A stretch of DNA of 64,000 bases from Peribacillus sp044761665 (GCF_044761665.1 NZ_JBIWCW010000017.1:5788-69787), one strand, 5' to 3'. Shown: positions 25,735 through 35,288, numbered from the stretch's first letter. Notes: generated by a model not told the origin, from the sequence alone. Translations and numbers: made by a program.

Positions 25735-26466
25735 TCAGGTGTACCATCCGCCATTTACACCCAGAATCTGCCCAGTTATATATGATGCTTTATCAGAAAG
25801 TAAATAGGAAACGGCTTCCGCCACTTCCTTGGCACTCCCCATCCTGCCCATTGGGATGTCCCCTTTAATGATTTCCAAATCCTCAGCATTAAAAGATTCC
25901 AGCATGGAAGTTGAAATCGCGCCAGGGGCGACGGCGTTTACACGAAGTCCATTTAATGATACTTCTTTGCTTAATGCCTTGATAAAGGCATTTTGCCCTC
26001 CCTTGACCATCGAATAAAGCACTTCACATGAAGCACCCGTCTGACCCCAGATGGATGTAACTGCGACGATAGCCGCCTTTTCTTGATACATTAATTTAGG
26101 CAACAATTCCTTGGTTAATTGAAAAGGGGTGGTCACATGTAGCTGAACCATTTCATTGACGATTTGCTCATTCATGTCGGATATGAGTCCATAATAACTA
26201 TTTCCGCTATTAAGGACGATGGCATGAAGAGCAAATATATTTCCTACCAATTTTTTGTATCCGTCCCCGGTAGACAAATCTGCCTGAATCGGGATGAGTT
26301 CGACCTGAAATGGACGAAGTTGTTCAATTAGATCATGAATGGCTTCCTCATTGCTATTGTAATGTAAATAAAGTGAATAATTTTCTTCTGCAAGTTTTAA
26401 AGCAATTTCCCGGCCGATTCCTCCGCTAGCTCCCGTTATAAGGGCAAAACGCTTTTCCACTTTCAT
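25735..26466 (-). CDS. ymfI: Short-chain reductase YmfI (elongation factor P 5-aminopentanone reductase)
   Basis: 243 residues of the SDR family: nucleotide-binding TGASGGIGREIA at the N terminus, SIWGQTGASCEVLYSMVKGGQ with the catalytic Ser...Tyr-x3-Lys, and NAVAPGAISTSM. B. subtilis YmfI reduces the 5-aminopentanone group on Lys32 of elongation factor P to 5-aminopentanol, and synteny supports the same job here. A fatty-acid ketoreductase role is the alternative by sequence. The normal NNAG motif reads LNSG. It follows ymfH by fourteen bases. Confidence 0.88.
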   Translation of the reverse strand: MKVEKRFALITGASGGIGREIALKLAEENYSLYLHYNSNEEAIHDLIEQLRPFQVELIPIQADLSTGDGYKKLVGNIFALHAIVLNSGNSYYGLISDMNEQIVNEMVQLHVTTPFQLTKELLPKLMYQEKAAIVAVTSIWGQTGASCEVLYSMVKGGQNAFIKALSKEVSLNGLRVNAVAPGAISTSMLESFNAEDLEIIKGDIPMGRMGSAKEVAEAVSYLLSDKASYITGQILGVNGGWYT

Positions 26467-26480
26467 GCCCCCTCTATATG

Positions 26481-27767
26481 TTATTTAGGAAGTACCTCGC
26501 AGACAGTCGTCCTCTCCTCCGAGATGAGATCATTGGCGATTCGTGCGATATCTTCCATTGTAAGTTTCTCTAATACTGGTACCACATCAAATAAATTCAT
26601 CTCATTGAAAGCATAGCGCGTAAATTGATTCGCGATATATTCGGGTGAATTCAGAGAGCGTAGGAAAGAACCAATTTTTTTCTTGATCGTCCTTTGCAGA
26701 CTTTCTTCACTTAAACCGGTACCTTTTTTAGACAGTTCAAGGATGTCGAGCAAAGACTTCGTTAATTTTTCGGGGTTTGCCGTGTCTCCGCCAATTAAAG
26801 CGAAGCCAAATCCTTGTTCCTGGGTATAATCATACGAAAAGGTTTGATCGATCAAGCCCTCCTCGTACAAGCGTTCATGAATGGATGAACTTTTACCGAA
26901 CAGCATTTCTAGATAGATGTTCGTTGCCAACTCGCGTTTCAAAAGTTGTTCGCCAGTTTGATGAACATCGGTAGCCTTTATGCCAATCATCACTTTCGGT
27001 GTTTGAACATTCATTTTTAAAATGTCCTTATCCTTAGCAACTGTATCTGGCTCCTTATCGAATTTCCGTTCGACTTCCGGCTGTTGCTGATAGTCTTTAC
27101 TAGCTTGGTTTTCCCGGATCAAGTTCATCGTATTCTCTACATCAACCGGACCCACAACGAATAACAACATATTACTTGGATGATAAAACGTATTGTAACA
27201 ATCATAAAGCATGTCTTTCGTAATATCCGCGATAGATTCAACTGTGCCCGCGATGTCGATTTTCACCGGATGTTGATGGTACATGTTTGCGATCGCACCG
27301 AAATATAAGCGCCAATCAGGATTATCATCATACATATTAATTTCTTGTCCTATAATGCCTTTTTCCTTCTCCACGGTCTTCTCAGAGAAATAAGGCTCCT
27401 GGACAAAATCTATTAAGGTCGTTAAATTCCTCTCGAACTCTGATGTACTAGAAAACAGGTAAGCGGTCCTTGTAAACGAAGTGAAGGCATTTGCTGAAGC
27501 GCCTTGCTTAGAGAATTGTTGAAACACGTCTCCATCTTCCTTTTCAAATAACTTATGCTCTAAGAAATGGGCAATTCCATCTGGTACTTTTGTAAATCCT
27601 TCTTGGTTCAATGGTTTGAAATGGCTGTCAACTGAACCGTACTTTGTCGTAAACGTGGCGAATGATTTGTTAAACTCTTTTTTCGGAAGAATATATACCT
27701 CCAATCCATTCTCCATTTTTTCATGATAAAGCTCTTCTTTTAGTTGAGAGAATTCAATTTTCTCCAT
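26481..27767 (-). CDS. ymfH: M16 zinc peptidase YmfH (catalytic subunit of a pair)
   Basis: 428 residues with the inverted zinc motif HFLEH at 67-71 and the distal Glu in the VEKEKGIIGQEINMYDD segment, so it should be an active pitrilysin-type peptidase. The ATG shares its first base with the ymfF stop codon (TAATG), coupling the two. In this family the neighbour YmfF lacks the motif, and such pairs act as heterodimers. The substrate is unknown; the family includes peptidases that process secreted peptides, such as AlbE/AlbF. Cytoplasmic, with no signal peptide. Confidence 0.92.
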   Translation of the reverse strand: MEKIEFSQLKEELYHEKMENGLEVYILPKKEFNKSFATFTTKYGSVDSHFKPLNQEGFTKVPDGIAHFLEHKLFEKEDGDVFQQFSKQGASANAFTSFTRTAYLFSSTSEFERNLTTLIDFVQEPYFSEKTVEKEKGIIGQEINMYDDNPDWRLYFGAIANMYHQHPVKIDIAGTVESIADITKDMLYDCYNTFYHPSNMLLFVVGPVDVENTMNLIRENQASKDYQQQPEVERKFDKEPDTVAKDKDILKMNVQTPKVMIGIKATDVHQTGEQLLKRELATNIYLEMLFGKSSSIHERLYEEGLIDQTFSYDYTQEQGFGFALIGGDTANPEKLTKSLLDILELSKKGTGLSEESLQRTIKKKIGSFLRSLNSPEYIANQFTRYAFNEMNLFDVVPVLEKLTMEDIARIANDLISEERTTVCEVLPK

Positions 27768-29047
27768 TATTCCTGCACCTCCGTTCCAGATAGGAAGTAA
27801 ATTGTATCAAGCTGGATCTTTTGACCGACTTTGATGATTTCTTCCTTTGTTGTCTGTTCCGTTTTTGCAAACCATTCATCGAGGGAGATATCTTGCCCCG
27901 AGAGGACATTATGATATAGAATTTCGACTAATCCCCTTGATACATCAATGGTTTCAAGAAGCTGGTTTTTAATGACCGCTTTCGTTTGTTCCAATTCCTC
28001 TTCCGAAAAATTCCCTTGTTTCATTTCGTTCATTTGTTCATGAATGATATCTATCGCCTGTTTATAGTTTTCATTTTCGATGCCAGCCATCACCATTAGA
28101 AGGCCTTTATGGCTTTCAAGTCTTGAAGCAGCGTAATAAGCCAGGCTTGCTTTCTCCCTGACATTGATGAAAAGTTTCGAGTGTGAAAAGCCACCAAAAA
28201 TTCCATTAAACAGCTGGAGGGCATAGTAGTCGGGATCGCCATACGAAATATGCGTTCGATACCCCATATTTAACTTCCCTTGTTTCACATCGGCATTCTC
28301 AATGATTTCCTGTTCCTTCGCAACTTCTTTTCCTACAGTTCTTTGCAGTTGGCCCGGTACACGCTCGGGTAGAGAAATATAACGGTCAGCCAATTCTTCG
28401 ACTTCTGATTCGTCGATATCTCCAATGACATACAGATCAATTTCATCCTCAGCCAGCACTTTTTCATAATAAGTAAAAAGTGATTTCGGAGTGATCGTCT
28501 CCAAGTCTTGTAAATTGCCACTCGCGTCCATTGCATATGGCTCGTCTTTGCACATTTCCTCGACAAGTCGAGTAGCGGAGTACCTCATCTTATCATCATA
28601 AATTGACTGGATGCGCTGCCTTAACGACCTGATTTCATTAGTAACCGTCTTGGCATCGAACTCCTCTCCGTTTGTTTTAGGATGAAAGATCACTTCAGAT
28701 AACAAAGCGAAAGCCTTTTCTAGAAGGGGGGTCGAATCACTCAGGAACTTTTCATTGACGATATCAATCGTAAAGCTCACGACTTGATATTCCCCTTTTT
28801 TAGCTACATCGACGTAAAATCCAGCTCCATATAAATCATCTAAATAAGACCTGAGTTCGGGCGTAGTCGGATATTTACTTGTATTGCTTTGCAGCACATA
28901 TGGCAATAAAGCACGGTATGTAACGGAATCCTTTTTCAAGGGTGCCTTCATTTTCAACACGAGAGTGTTTGTTTTATATTTATCCGTCCGGACAATGTGC
29001 AGCTTATATCCGCTTTTTTCTGTAACTGTATCGGATGCAATAGACAT
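27767..29047 (-). CDS. ymfF: M16-family protein YmfF (non-catalytic partner)
   Basis: 426 residues with the overall M16 fold. Where YmfH has HFLEH, this protein reads LLPYVLQSN, so the zinc site is lost. The C-terminal half keeps the substrate-barrel features (NGIFGGFSHSKLFINVREKASLAYYA, with the Arg/Tyr pair). It most likely forms the second half of the closed chamber with YmfH, translated directly after it with a one-base overlap. The RBS before ATG 29047 is TGAGGAGG. Confidence 0.9.
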   Translation of the reverse strand: MSIASDTVTEKSGYKLHIVRTDKYKTNTLVLKMKAPLKKDSVTYRALLPYVLQSNTSKYPTTPELRSYLDDLYGAGFYVDVAKKGEYQVVSFTIDIVNEKFLSDSTPLLEKAFALLSEVIFHPKTNGEEFDAKTVTNEIRSLRQRIQSIYDDKMRYSATRLVEEMCKDEPYAMDASGNLQDLETITPKSLFTYYEKVLAEDEIDLYVIGDIDESEVEELADRYISLPERVPGQLQRTVGKEVAKEQEIIENADVKQGKLNMGYRTHISYGDPDYYALQLFNGIFGGFSHSKLFINVREKASLAYYAASRLESHKGLLMVMAGIENENYKQAIDIIHEQMNEMKQGNFSEEELEQTKAVIKNQLLETIDVSRGLVEILYHNVLSGQDISLDEWFAKTEQTTKEEIIKVGQKIQLDTIYFLSGTEVQE

Positions 29048-29193
29048 GGATTAATCCTCCTCAATATGAAATTCAATCTTATTAAGTTATTGTTTGTAGA
29101 TACGTTACCTTTTAAACATCTCCTTAAAATATACATGCGAAAGGAAAATTCATGCAAGTTGCAACTACTTTTTTTCCAAAACATTCACTAACA

Positions 29194-29227
29194 TAAAAAA
29201 AGGTCAGCAATGAAAGCCGCTGACCGG
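29194..29227 (-). terminator. Terminator of the ABC transporter operon
   Basis: On the minus strand GGTCAGC...GCTGACC (plus 29202-29208 with 29219-29225) is followed by a run of seven T. It lies eight bases after the second permease gene. Confidence 0.9.
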
Positions 29228-29235
29228 TCAAACTA

Positions 29236-30195
29236 TTATCTATTTCCCTTGATGTACGGCTGACCCGATGCTTTAGGTGCATCTGCCCGACCAATAAATC
29301 CGGTTAATGCAATGATTGTAAGCACATAAGGTGCGATTAACAAATAAACGGATGGAATATCTTTAAAGAATGGCAGGCTTGATCCTACAATACTCAAGCT
29401 TTGAGCCAGTCCGAAAAATAGCGCCGCTCCCATTGCCCCGATTGGATGCCATTTACCAAAAATCATTGCTGCAATAGCCATGAACCCTTGACCATTAATG
29501 GTTGCATGGTTGAATTCATTAGAAAAGATGGTAGCATATATGGCTCCTCCAATTCCCCCAAAAGCACCTGAGAGAAGAACGCCTGCATAGCGAATTTTTG
29601 TAACATTGACACCCATCGTATCAGCGGCCATAGGATGCTCCCCTACAGCACGGATGCGTAAACCAAATGGTGTTTTATAAAGGATATACCATACGACAAA
29701 TGCGATTAAAATGGCTATATAGACGATATAATATCCATTTGAGAAAAAGATTGGGCCGATAAATGGAATATCGCTTAATAGCGGGACATCAACCCTCGGA
29801 AAAGTCTCTTTAATACGGTCTGTTTGTCCTTTATCATAAATCAACTTGACTAGAAACATTGTGAGCCCGACCGCTAATAAGTTAATGGCGACCCCGCTTA
29901 CAGTTTGGTCAGCCCTGAAGGTAATCGATGCAACCGCATGGAGTACCGAGAATAACAAACCTGTAACCATAGCCGCTAAAACCGCTAGCCAAGGGGTCCA
30001 ACCGCCAAACACATCGGCAAAAGTTAAGTTAAATACAATCGCGGTAAAAGCACCGATGACCATAAGACCTTCCAATCCAATATTTATGACGCCAGCCCGT
30101 TCAGAAAATACTCCACCAAGTGCCGTGAATATAAGCGGAGCAGCTAAAGCAATCATAGATGGTACAATAATTTGTAATACTTGATAAAAGTCCAC
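29236..30195 (-). CDS. ABC transporter permease, nucleoside type (NupQ-like)
   Basis: 319 residues, about eight hydrophobic segments. The family signature GGVFSERAGVINIGLEGLMVIGAF near the N terminus and ADTMGVNVTKIRYAGVLLSGAFGGIGGA in the middle are typical of the BPD-transp-2 permeases that pair with BMP-type lipoproteins in guanosine/purine nucleoside uptake. It directly follows the first permease gene with no gap and ends the operon. The closest named proteins are NupQ/YufQ; the true ligand is inferred. Confidence 0.9.
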   Translation of the reverse strand: MDFYQVLQIIVPSMIALAAPLIFTALGGVFSERAGVINIGLEGLMVIGAFTAIVFNLTFADVFGGWTPWLAVLAAMVTGLLFSVLHAVASITFRADQTVSGVAINLLAVGLTMFLVKLIYDKGQTDRIKETFPRVDVPLLSDIPFIGPIFFSNGYYIVYIAILIAFVVWYILYKTPFGLRIRAVGEHPMAADTMGVNVTKIRYAGVLLSGAFGGIGGAIYATIFSNEFNHATINGQGFMAIAAMIFGKWHPIGAMGAALFFGLAQSLSIVGSSLPFFKDIPSVYLLIAPYVLTIIALTGFIGRADAPKASGQPYIKGNR

Positions 30196-31266
30196 TTATT
30201 TCACCCCTTTCTTAAACCGATTGGCAATCCAACGAATAAAATAACTGGATGCTACGAAGAAGATGATCAATGCAATGACAATATCTACAATTTCACTAGG
30301 TATGCCTGTTTCAAGAGGCATGTTCAATGCCCCGGCCTTTAGCCCCCCAAATAATAAGGCTGCAAGGACAACACCAATGGCCGTATTTGCCCCGAGTAAC
30401 GCGACTGCGATACCGTCAAAGCCCATGCCCGTGAACCCACCCTTGACGGCGGCATAGCCGAACGTTCCCAAACCTTCCATAGAACCAGCAAGACCAGCAA
30501 ACGCACCTGAAATGACCATGGATAGGATAATGTTCTTATTAACACTCATCCCTGCATACTCGGATGCGTGCTGATTAAATCCAACCGCTTTCAGCTCAAA
30601 ACCCGTTTTGGTTTTCTCTAGGATGAACCACATGATGATCACACATATAATGGCTATGACAATTCCCCAATGCATCCGGGAATAATCGGTAATGCTTTCA
30701 AAGAATGGTGAACGAAGAGATGCAGAGTCAGCAATTCTCTCAGTCTTATCCAGCTTGTCCGTCAATACGTTCCGGATTAAATAGTTCGTTACATATAAGG
30801 CCGTATAATTTAGCATGATAGAAACGATTACTTCATGTACCCGAAACTTCGCTTTTAAATAACCTGGGATGAATGCCCATAGAGCTCCTGCAGCGGCCCC
30901 TGCTAAAATCGCTAAAGGTAAATGAATGATTCCAGGAAGTTCAAAAGCAATTCCTACCCACACTGCAGCCAGCCAGCCTACGATTAATTGTCCTTCAACA
31001 CCGATATTGAATAGACCGGTACGAAAAGCAAAAGCGACTGCCAAACCGGTAAGAATATAAGGAATGATCGTCCTGACTGATTCTCCCACATAATAAGAAT
31101 CCCCGACAATGCCACCGATCATGGACCCATAACCGGCAACAGGATCGTATCCACTGGCAAGCATGATGATAGCCCCGACAATTAAACCGAGGATGACCGC
31201 TATCACCGGATTGAGTAATGTAGATAAGTATTTAGATAAATATTTCTTGATTTTGTCCTTCGTCAT
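30196..31266 (-). CDS. ABC transporter permease, nucleoside type (NupP-like)
   Basis: 356 residues. A cytoplasmic N terminus (MTKDKIKKYLSKYLSTLL) is followed by about ten membrane segments, with FRTGLFNIGVEGQLIVGWLAA and GFNQHASEYAGMSVNKNIILSMVISGAFAGLAG, the EAA-like coupling region. It forms the heterodimeric membrane channel with the next gene product. Its ATG overlaps the ATPase stop by four bases (ATGA), and it abuts the second permease, so the three are co-translated. Confidence 0.9.
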   Translation of the reverse strand: MTKDKIKKYLSKYLSTLLNPVIAVILGLIVGAIIMLASGYDPVAGYGSMIGGIVGDSYYVGESVRTIIPYILTGLAVAFAFRTGLFNIGVEGQLIVGWLAAVWVGIAFELPGIIHLPLAILAGAAAGALWAFIPGYLKAKFRVHEVIVSIMLNYTALYVTNYLIRNVLTDKLDKTERIADSASLRSPFFESITDYSRMHWGIVIAIICVIIMWFILEKTKTGFELKAVGFNQHASEYAGMSVNKNIILSMVISGAFAGLAGSMEGLGTFGYAAVKGGFTGMGFDGIAVALLGANTAIGVVLAALLFGGLKAGALNMPLETGIPSEIVDIVIALIIFFVASSYFIRWIANRFKKGVK

Positions 31267-32795
31267 GTTGTTTTTACACCTGCTTCCGTCCGTTTACTGC
31301 CTGCCATAAGTAGACCAAGCTCTTGTTCTGTCGTTTCTTTAGGATTGACAAGGGCAACGATTTCTCCCTCGTATATAACGGCAATTTTATCACTAACATT
31401 CATGATTTCATCCAATTCGAATGATATGAGAAGGATCGCCTTGCCCGCATCACGTTGTTCAATCAGTCGTTTATGAATAAATTCAATCGCTCCAACATCG
31501 AGTCCCCGAGTTGGCTGCGCGGCAATCAATAAATCTGGATTTCTATCAACTTCCCTGCCGATAATGGCCTTTTGCTGGTTCCCTCCGGATAATGCCCTTG
31601 CAGGTGTATATTCACTTGGAGTACGAACATCATATGACTTAATCAAAGAACGCGCTTTTTCGAATATTTTTTTTGAATTCAAGATTCCACCTTTGGAAAA
31701 AGGGCGTTGATAATACGTTTGCAAGACCATGTTTTCTCCAATGCTATAATCGAGGACCAGACCATGCTTATGCCGGTCTTCCGGAATATGCCCAACTCCT
31801 GATTCCGTAATTTTGCGAGGCTTAAGGTTCCGAATTTCCTTGCCGTTCAATTGAATGCTACCAGCTGTCGTTTTCCTCAAACCGGCCAAAGCCTCAATGA
31901 GTTCGGATTGTCCATTTCCATCCACACCAGCGATGCCGACAATCTCTCCCGCACGCACTGTTAAATTCAGGTTGCTGACGGCTGAAACTCCCCTGGCATC
32001 CTTCACTTCAAGTCCTTTTACATCTAAAACGACATCTGTTGGGGTGCCCTCAATTTTCTCCGTTTTAAAAAGGACTTCCCGACCAACCATTAAACTAGCC
32101 AGTTCATTTGGGTTTGTTTCACTGACGGTAACAGTTCCAATTCCCTGGCCTTTCCGGATGACTGTCACTCGATCACAAACCTCCATGATTTCTTTAAGTT
32201 TGTGCGTGATTAATATGATTGACTTTCCTTCTTTAACAAGGGCCTTCATAATGGTTATCAACTCTTTTATCTCTTGAGGTGTCAACACGGCAGTAGGTTC
32301 ATCGAATATTAGAATCTCTGCTCCACGGTATAGTGTCTTTAATATTTCGACACGTTGTTGCATGCCTATCGAAATATCAGCAATTTTCGCATTAGGGTCA
32401 ACCCGAAGCTGGTATTGTTCTGATAGTTTCCTAACTTCCTTACTCGCTTCTTTTAAATCGATTTTCCCGGCCTTTGAAGGCTCTTTACCCAAAATGATAT
32501 TTTCAGTGACAGTAAAAGGATCAACAAGCATAAAATGCTGATGGACCATCCCAATCCCTAAGTCATTTGCAATATTCGGACTAGTGATTTTGTGAGGTTT
32601 TCCATCCACCCGAATTTCACCCTGTTCTGGCTGGTAAAGACCAAACAAAACATTCATCAATGTCGATTTTCCCGCACCATTTTCACCTAATAATGCGTGT
32701 ATCTCCCCTTTTTTTACTTGAAGGGTCACATTATCATTAGCGACAATTCCAGGAAATTCCTTTCGGATATTTAACATCTCAATTACATATTTCAC
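31263..32795 (-). CDS. ABC transporter ATPase, two-domain (NupO-like)
   Basis: 510 residues, two fused ABC domains. The first has Walker A GENGAGKST, signature region ISIGMQQRVEIL and Walker B ILIFDEPTAVLT. The second has GVDGNGQSELIEAL (a degenerate Walker A lacking the Lys), LSGGNQQKAIIGRE and LLIAAQPTRGLDVG. This layout is standard for sugar/nucleoside importers such as NupO or RbsA. It energises uptake through the two permeases encoded right after. The gap of about 210 bases to the lipoprotein gene contains a stem-loop that may damp downstream expression. Confidence 0.93.
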   Translation of the reverse strand: MKYVIEMLNIRKEFPGIVANDNVTLQVKKGEIHALLGENGAGKSTLMNVLFGLYQPEQGEIRVDGKPHKITSPNIANDLGIGMVHQHFMLVDPFTVTENIILGKEPSKAGKIDLKEASKEVRKLSEQYQLRVDPNAKIADISIGMQQRVEILKTLYRGAEILIFDEPTAVLTPQEIKELITIMKALVKEGKSIILITHKLKEIMEVCDRVTVIRKGQGIGTVTVSETNPNELASLMVGREVLFKTEKIEGTPTDVVLDVKGLEVKDARGVSAVSNLNLTVRAGEIVGIAGVDGNGQSELIEALAGLRKTTAGSIQLNGKEIRNLKPRKITESGVGHIPEDRHKHGLVLDYSIGENMVLQTYYQRPFSKGGILNSKKIFEKARSLIKSYDVRTPSEYTPARALSGGNQQKAIIGREVDRNPDLLIAAQPTRGLDVGAIEFIHKRLIEQRDAGKAILLISFELDEIMNVSDKIAVIYEGEIVALVNPKETTEQELGLLMAGSKRTEAGVKTT

Positions 32796-32947
32796 GTATA
32801 ATCAACCCCTAAAATGAGTGTATATAATACTTAACTAGAAGATTGGTTCATCCCGCTTGATTTGACCTTATTAGAAAAAACCAAATGATAAACTATGATT
32901 CTTTCATAGTCTTTCATTCAATTTTTTAAACCGTCAGACGTTTTCGG

Positions 32948-32985
32948 GGAAAAGAAGGAATAGGAAAAAATGTTTCCTACTCCCT
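32948..32985 (-). terminator. Stem-loop between the BMP lipoprotein and ATPase genes
   Basis: On the minus strand eleven-base arms (plus 32957-32967 with 32973-32983, one G-T pair) are followed by TTCTTTTCC. The T-run is imperfect, so it may be a partial terminator that lets the lipoprotein be made in excess over the rest of the transporter. Confidence 0.6.
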
Positions 32986-33005
32986 CTCAATCTTATTGAC
33001 TATAA

Positions 33006-34097
33006 TTATTTTTGAAATTTTTTGAATTCATCTTCAGTACCTGGAACAACCAATTCACCCGATTTGATTTTTGCTGTCCACTCTTCAACTGCTTTTAAAG
33101 CTTCTTCAGATACGTTTTCTTTCGAATCTGAAATGCCTACACCATTCTCTTCAATACCGTACTCAATTTTTTCTCCGCCAGGGAATTTTCCATCCTTAGC
33201 TTTTGTAGCAAGGTCTTTAACGGCAATATCAACACGTTTGATCATGGATGTTAATGTAATGTTTTCATCTGTTCCTGGAACATCGCCCAGCTTAACTTGG
33301 TCACTATCTACACCGATAACGTAAATTTCTCTCTTAGGATCTTTTTGTTTTTGTTCCACAGCTTCTGTAAATACACCTTTACCTGTACCGCCAGCAGCAT
33401 GATAAATAATATCAGCTCCTGCATTATACATAGTTGCAGCATAAGTTTTACCAAGATCAGCCTTATTGAAATCCCCGGCATACTTGGCTTCTACTTTTGC
33501 TTTCGGATTAACAGCCAATACACCAGCTTTGAATCCGATTTCGAATTTTTTGATTAATTCGGATTCAACTCCGCCGATAAAACCGACTTTGTTAGTTTTC
33601 GTTTGAAGTCCAGCAATTACCCCAACCAAGAATGAACCTTGCTGTTCTTTGAAATTAATACTCGCAACATTTGGTTTCTTAACTTCAGTATCAACGATAG
33701 CAAAATGTGAATCAGGACGTTGGTCAGCTACCTCTTCAACTGACTCAGCTAGTAGAAAACCAATTGCATAGATAAGGCTGTAATCTTCACGGACAAGTGT
33801 GTTCAAGTTCTTTGCATAATCAGCATCGGATTTAGATTGAAGATAATTGTATCCGTCCTTGCCTTTTTCCAAATTATTTTCTTTTCCGAAATCCTGAATT
33901 CCTACCCAAGCGGATTGGTTGAATGATTCATCATCCACTCCACCAGTATCAGTAACCATTGCTACTGTAAAATTATCTTTCTTTTCTTTTCCCGAAGAAG
34001 TGTCTTTATCATCATCCTCTGAATTACCACAAGCCCCCAATATTGTACCAGCAGCAAGAACAAGCGAAAGAGCTAGACCAAATTTACGCTTTTTCAT
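33006..34097 (-). CDS. BMP-family nucleoside-binding lipoprotein (NupN-like)
   Basis: 363 residues. A lipoprotein signal ends in the lipobox ILGAC with the modified Cys23, followed by an acidic linker (GNSEDDDKDTSSGKEKKD). The PBP1-like BMP domain follows, with VTDTGGVDDESFNQSAW near residue 49 and GGTGKGVFTEA and YVIGVDSDQ for ligand contact. It should be anchored outside the membrane, delivering purine nucleosides to the transporter. I looked for a purine riboswitch in the leader and found none; the GntR gene upstream is the more likely controller. Confidence 0.92.
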   Translation of the reverse strand: MKKRKFGLALSLVLAAGTILGACGNSEDDDKDTSSGKEKKDNFTVAMVTDTGGVDDESFNQSAWVGIQDFGKENNLEKGKDGYNYLQSKSDADYAKNLNTLVREDYSLIYAIGFLLAESVEEVADQRPDSHFAIVDTEVKKPNVASINFKEQQGSFLVGVIAGLQTKTNKVGFIGGVESELIKKFEIGFKAGVLAVNPKAKVEAKYAGDFNKADLGKTYAATMYNAGADIIYHAAGGTGKGVFTEAVEQKQKDPKREIYVIGVDSDQVKLGDVPGTDENITLTSMIKRVDIAVKDLATKAKDGKFPGGEKIEYGIEENGVGISDSKENVSEEALKAVEEWTAKIKSGELVVPGTEDEFKKFQK

Positions 34098-34249
34098 TTT
34101 TTTTCCTCCTAAGAATCATGGTTTCAGTAGAAATGTTCTGAAAAGTCATTCATGTTTGCGGTTCCAATACTCGGTAAAAAATTTACGGTTTAACGATTCC
34201 TCTAGAAAAGAACAATCGCTTGCATTCATCCGTATGTAAGGGACAAGGC

Positions 34250-34975
34250 CTAAACTCGTTTCCGAAGTACATGAAAACTAAACATATTGGCTTTAAAGTA
34301 GTTAACAGAATACAAGATAGGCTGGTCCCAGTCATCGAGATGCATCTGCTTTAGAACGAGTAGTGCAGCCTCAGGCGAACATTTAAGGATAGGAGAAACC
34401 TTATCATGGTATCCGATAGGCTCTATTTCAGCCACGGCATGTGTGATATTCCTGTCGGCATCCCTTTCCAATATATCAAAAAGGGACTCATCTTTACGGT
34501 CGAAATTCGCCGAGAGAATCGATTCGGGAATTTTATCGACACAGTAGATGACAGGTTCGCCATTCGCTGTCCTTACGCGTTCAATGACCACGATGCGTTC
34601 ATCTGATGTACATGAAAACCTGCGGATATCCTCTTCTGTTGGTTCTTGTGTCGTCGAACTTAAGAAAAACGTCCCCGGCTTCATCCCTGCCTCCTCAATC
34701 ATGTTCGTGACACTTTTTAGTTGCTCGATACCTGAAGTGAACCGTGGCTTAGGATTAACAAAGGTTCCAACTCCATGCCGGCGAATAATGATGTTCTCTT
34801 CTTCTAAAATTCGCAGTGCTTCACGGAGCGTCGCTCTACTCACTCCTAGCTTTTTTGCAAGGTCGAATTCAGATGGGAATTTTTCGTTTTCCTTATACAC
34901 TCCAGCTTCGATATCTTGCTTCAGGTAATCAATAACCTGCAAATATAAATGTCGACTATCTGATTTAATAGACAT
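34250..34975 (-). CDS. ymfC: GntR/HutC-family transcription regulator (YmfC-like)
   Basis: 241 residues. An N-terminal winged helix-turn-helix (YLKQDIEAGVYKENEKFPSEFDLAKKLGVSRATLREALRILEEE) is followed by a UTRA ligand-binding domain (ERVRTANGEPVIYCVDKIPESI, then LLVLKQMHLDDWDQPILYSVNYFKANMFSFHVLRKR). It lies just upstream of the BMP transporter operon on the same strand, so it probably represses it in response to a nucleoside or sugar phosphate. A palindrome lies 28 bases upstream of its start, consistent with self-regulation. RBS GGGGGAG. Confidence 0.9.
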   Translation of the reverse strand: MSIKSDSRHLYLQVIDYLKQDIEAGVYKENEKFPSEFDLAKKLGVSRATLREALRILEEENIIIRRHGVGTFVNPKPRFTSGIEQLKSVTNMIEEAGMKPGTFFLSSTTQEPTEEDIRRFSCTSDERIVVIERVRTANGEPVIYCVDKIPESILSANFDRKDESLFDILERDADRNITHAVAEIEPIGYHDKVSPILKCSPEAALLVLKQMHLDDWDQPILYSVNYFKANMFSFHVLRKRV

Positions 34976-35002
34976 ACGGTCTCCCCCAGCTTGTTTCTTA
35001 AG

Positions 35003-35020
35003 ACATCAGACCTCTGATGT
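35003..35020. promoter_or_regulatory. Palindromic operator upstream of the GntR gene
   Basis: ACATCAGA-CC-TCTGATGT: two eight-base arms around a two-base centre. It is 28 bases before the GntR start codon. The size and symmetry are those of GntR-family sites, so autoregulation is likely. I did not find a second copy in front of the BMP gene. Confidence 0.6.
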
Positions 35021-35227
35021 TGAATCATTCCTACTAATCGAAAATAATATAACATTTTTTTAATTATAAATATATAGTGTTTTTCTAATTAACTGAAAAT
35101 ATTTTAGGAAAATATACCCCCGATATTAATTCCACATAGTAAAAACGTTGCAAATCTTATGATTATTCGCCTTACTCAAATAAATTTTCATCAGCAAAAT
35201 TCTTATCGGGAAAATGATCTAGCTTTC

Positions 35228-35255
35228 TTTCCAAGAATCTGTTTTCATGTATAAT
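35228..35255 (+). promoter_or_regulatory. Sigma-A promoter of the DUF6509 gene
   Basis: TTTCCA (35228-35233) and a perfect TATAAT (35250-35255) are separated by 16 bases. The start codon follows 34 bases after the -10. Confidence 0.55.
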
Positions 35256-35288
35256 AGAAATTATCTTCTTTGAAGGGATGATTGAATT

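Larger units (their letters stand above)
34976..35288. other. Divergent region between the GntR gene and the DUF6509 gene
   Basis: About 310 bases, very A+T-rich around 35035-35110. It holds the palindromic operator near the GntR gene and a sigma-A promoter for the rightward DUF6509 gene. The GntR promoter itself is probably in the A+T-rich part (several TATA-like hexamers), but I cannot choose one. Confidence 0.5.

Noticed and set aside
34098..34250. Possible purine riboswitch before the BMP lipoprotein gene
   Set aside because: The conserved core of that class was not found; the region is A+T-rich with only a weak stem.
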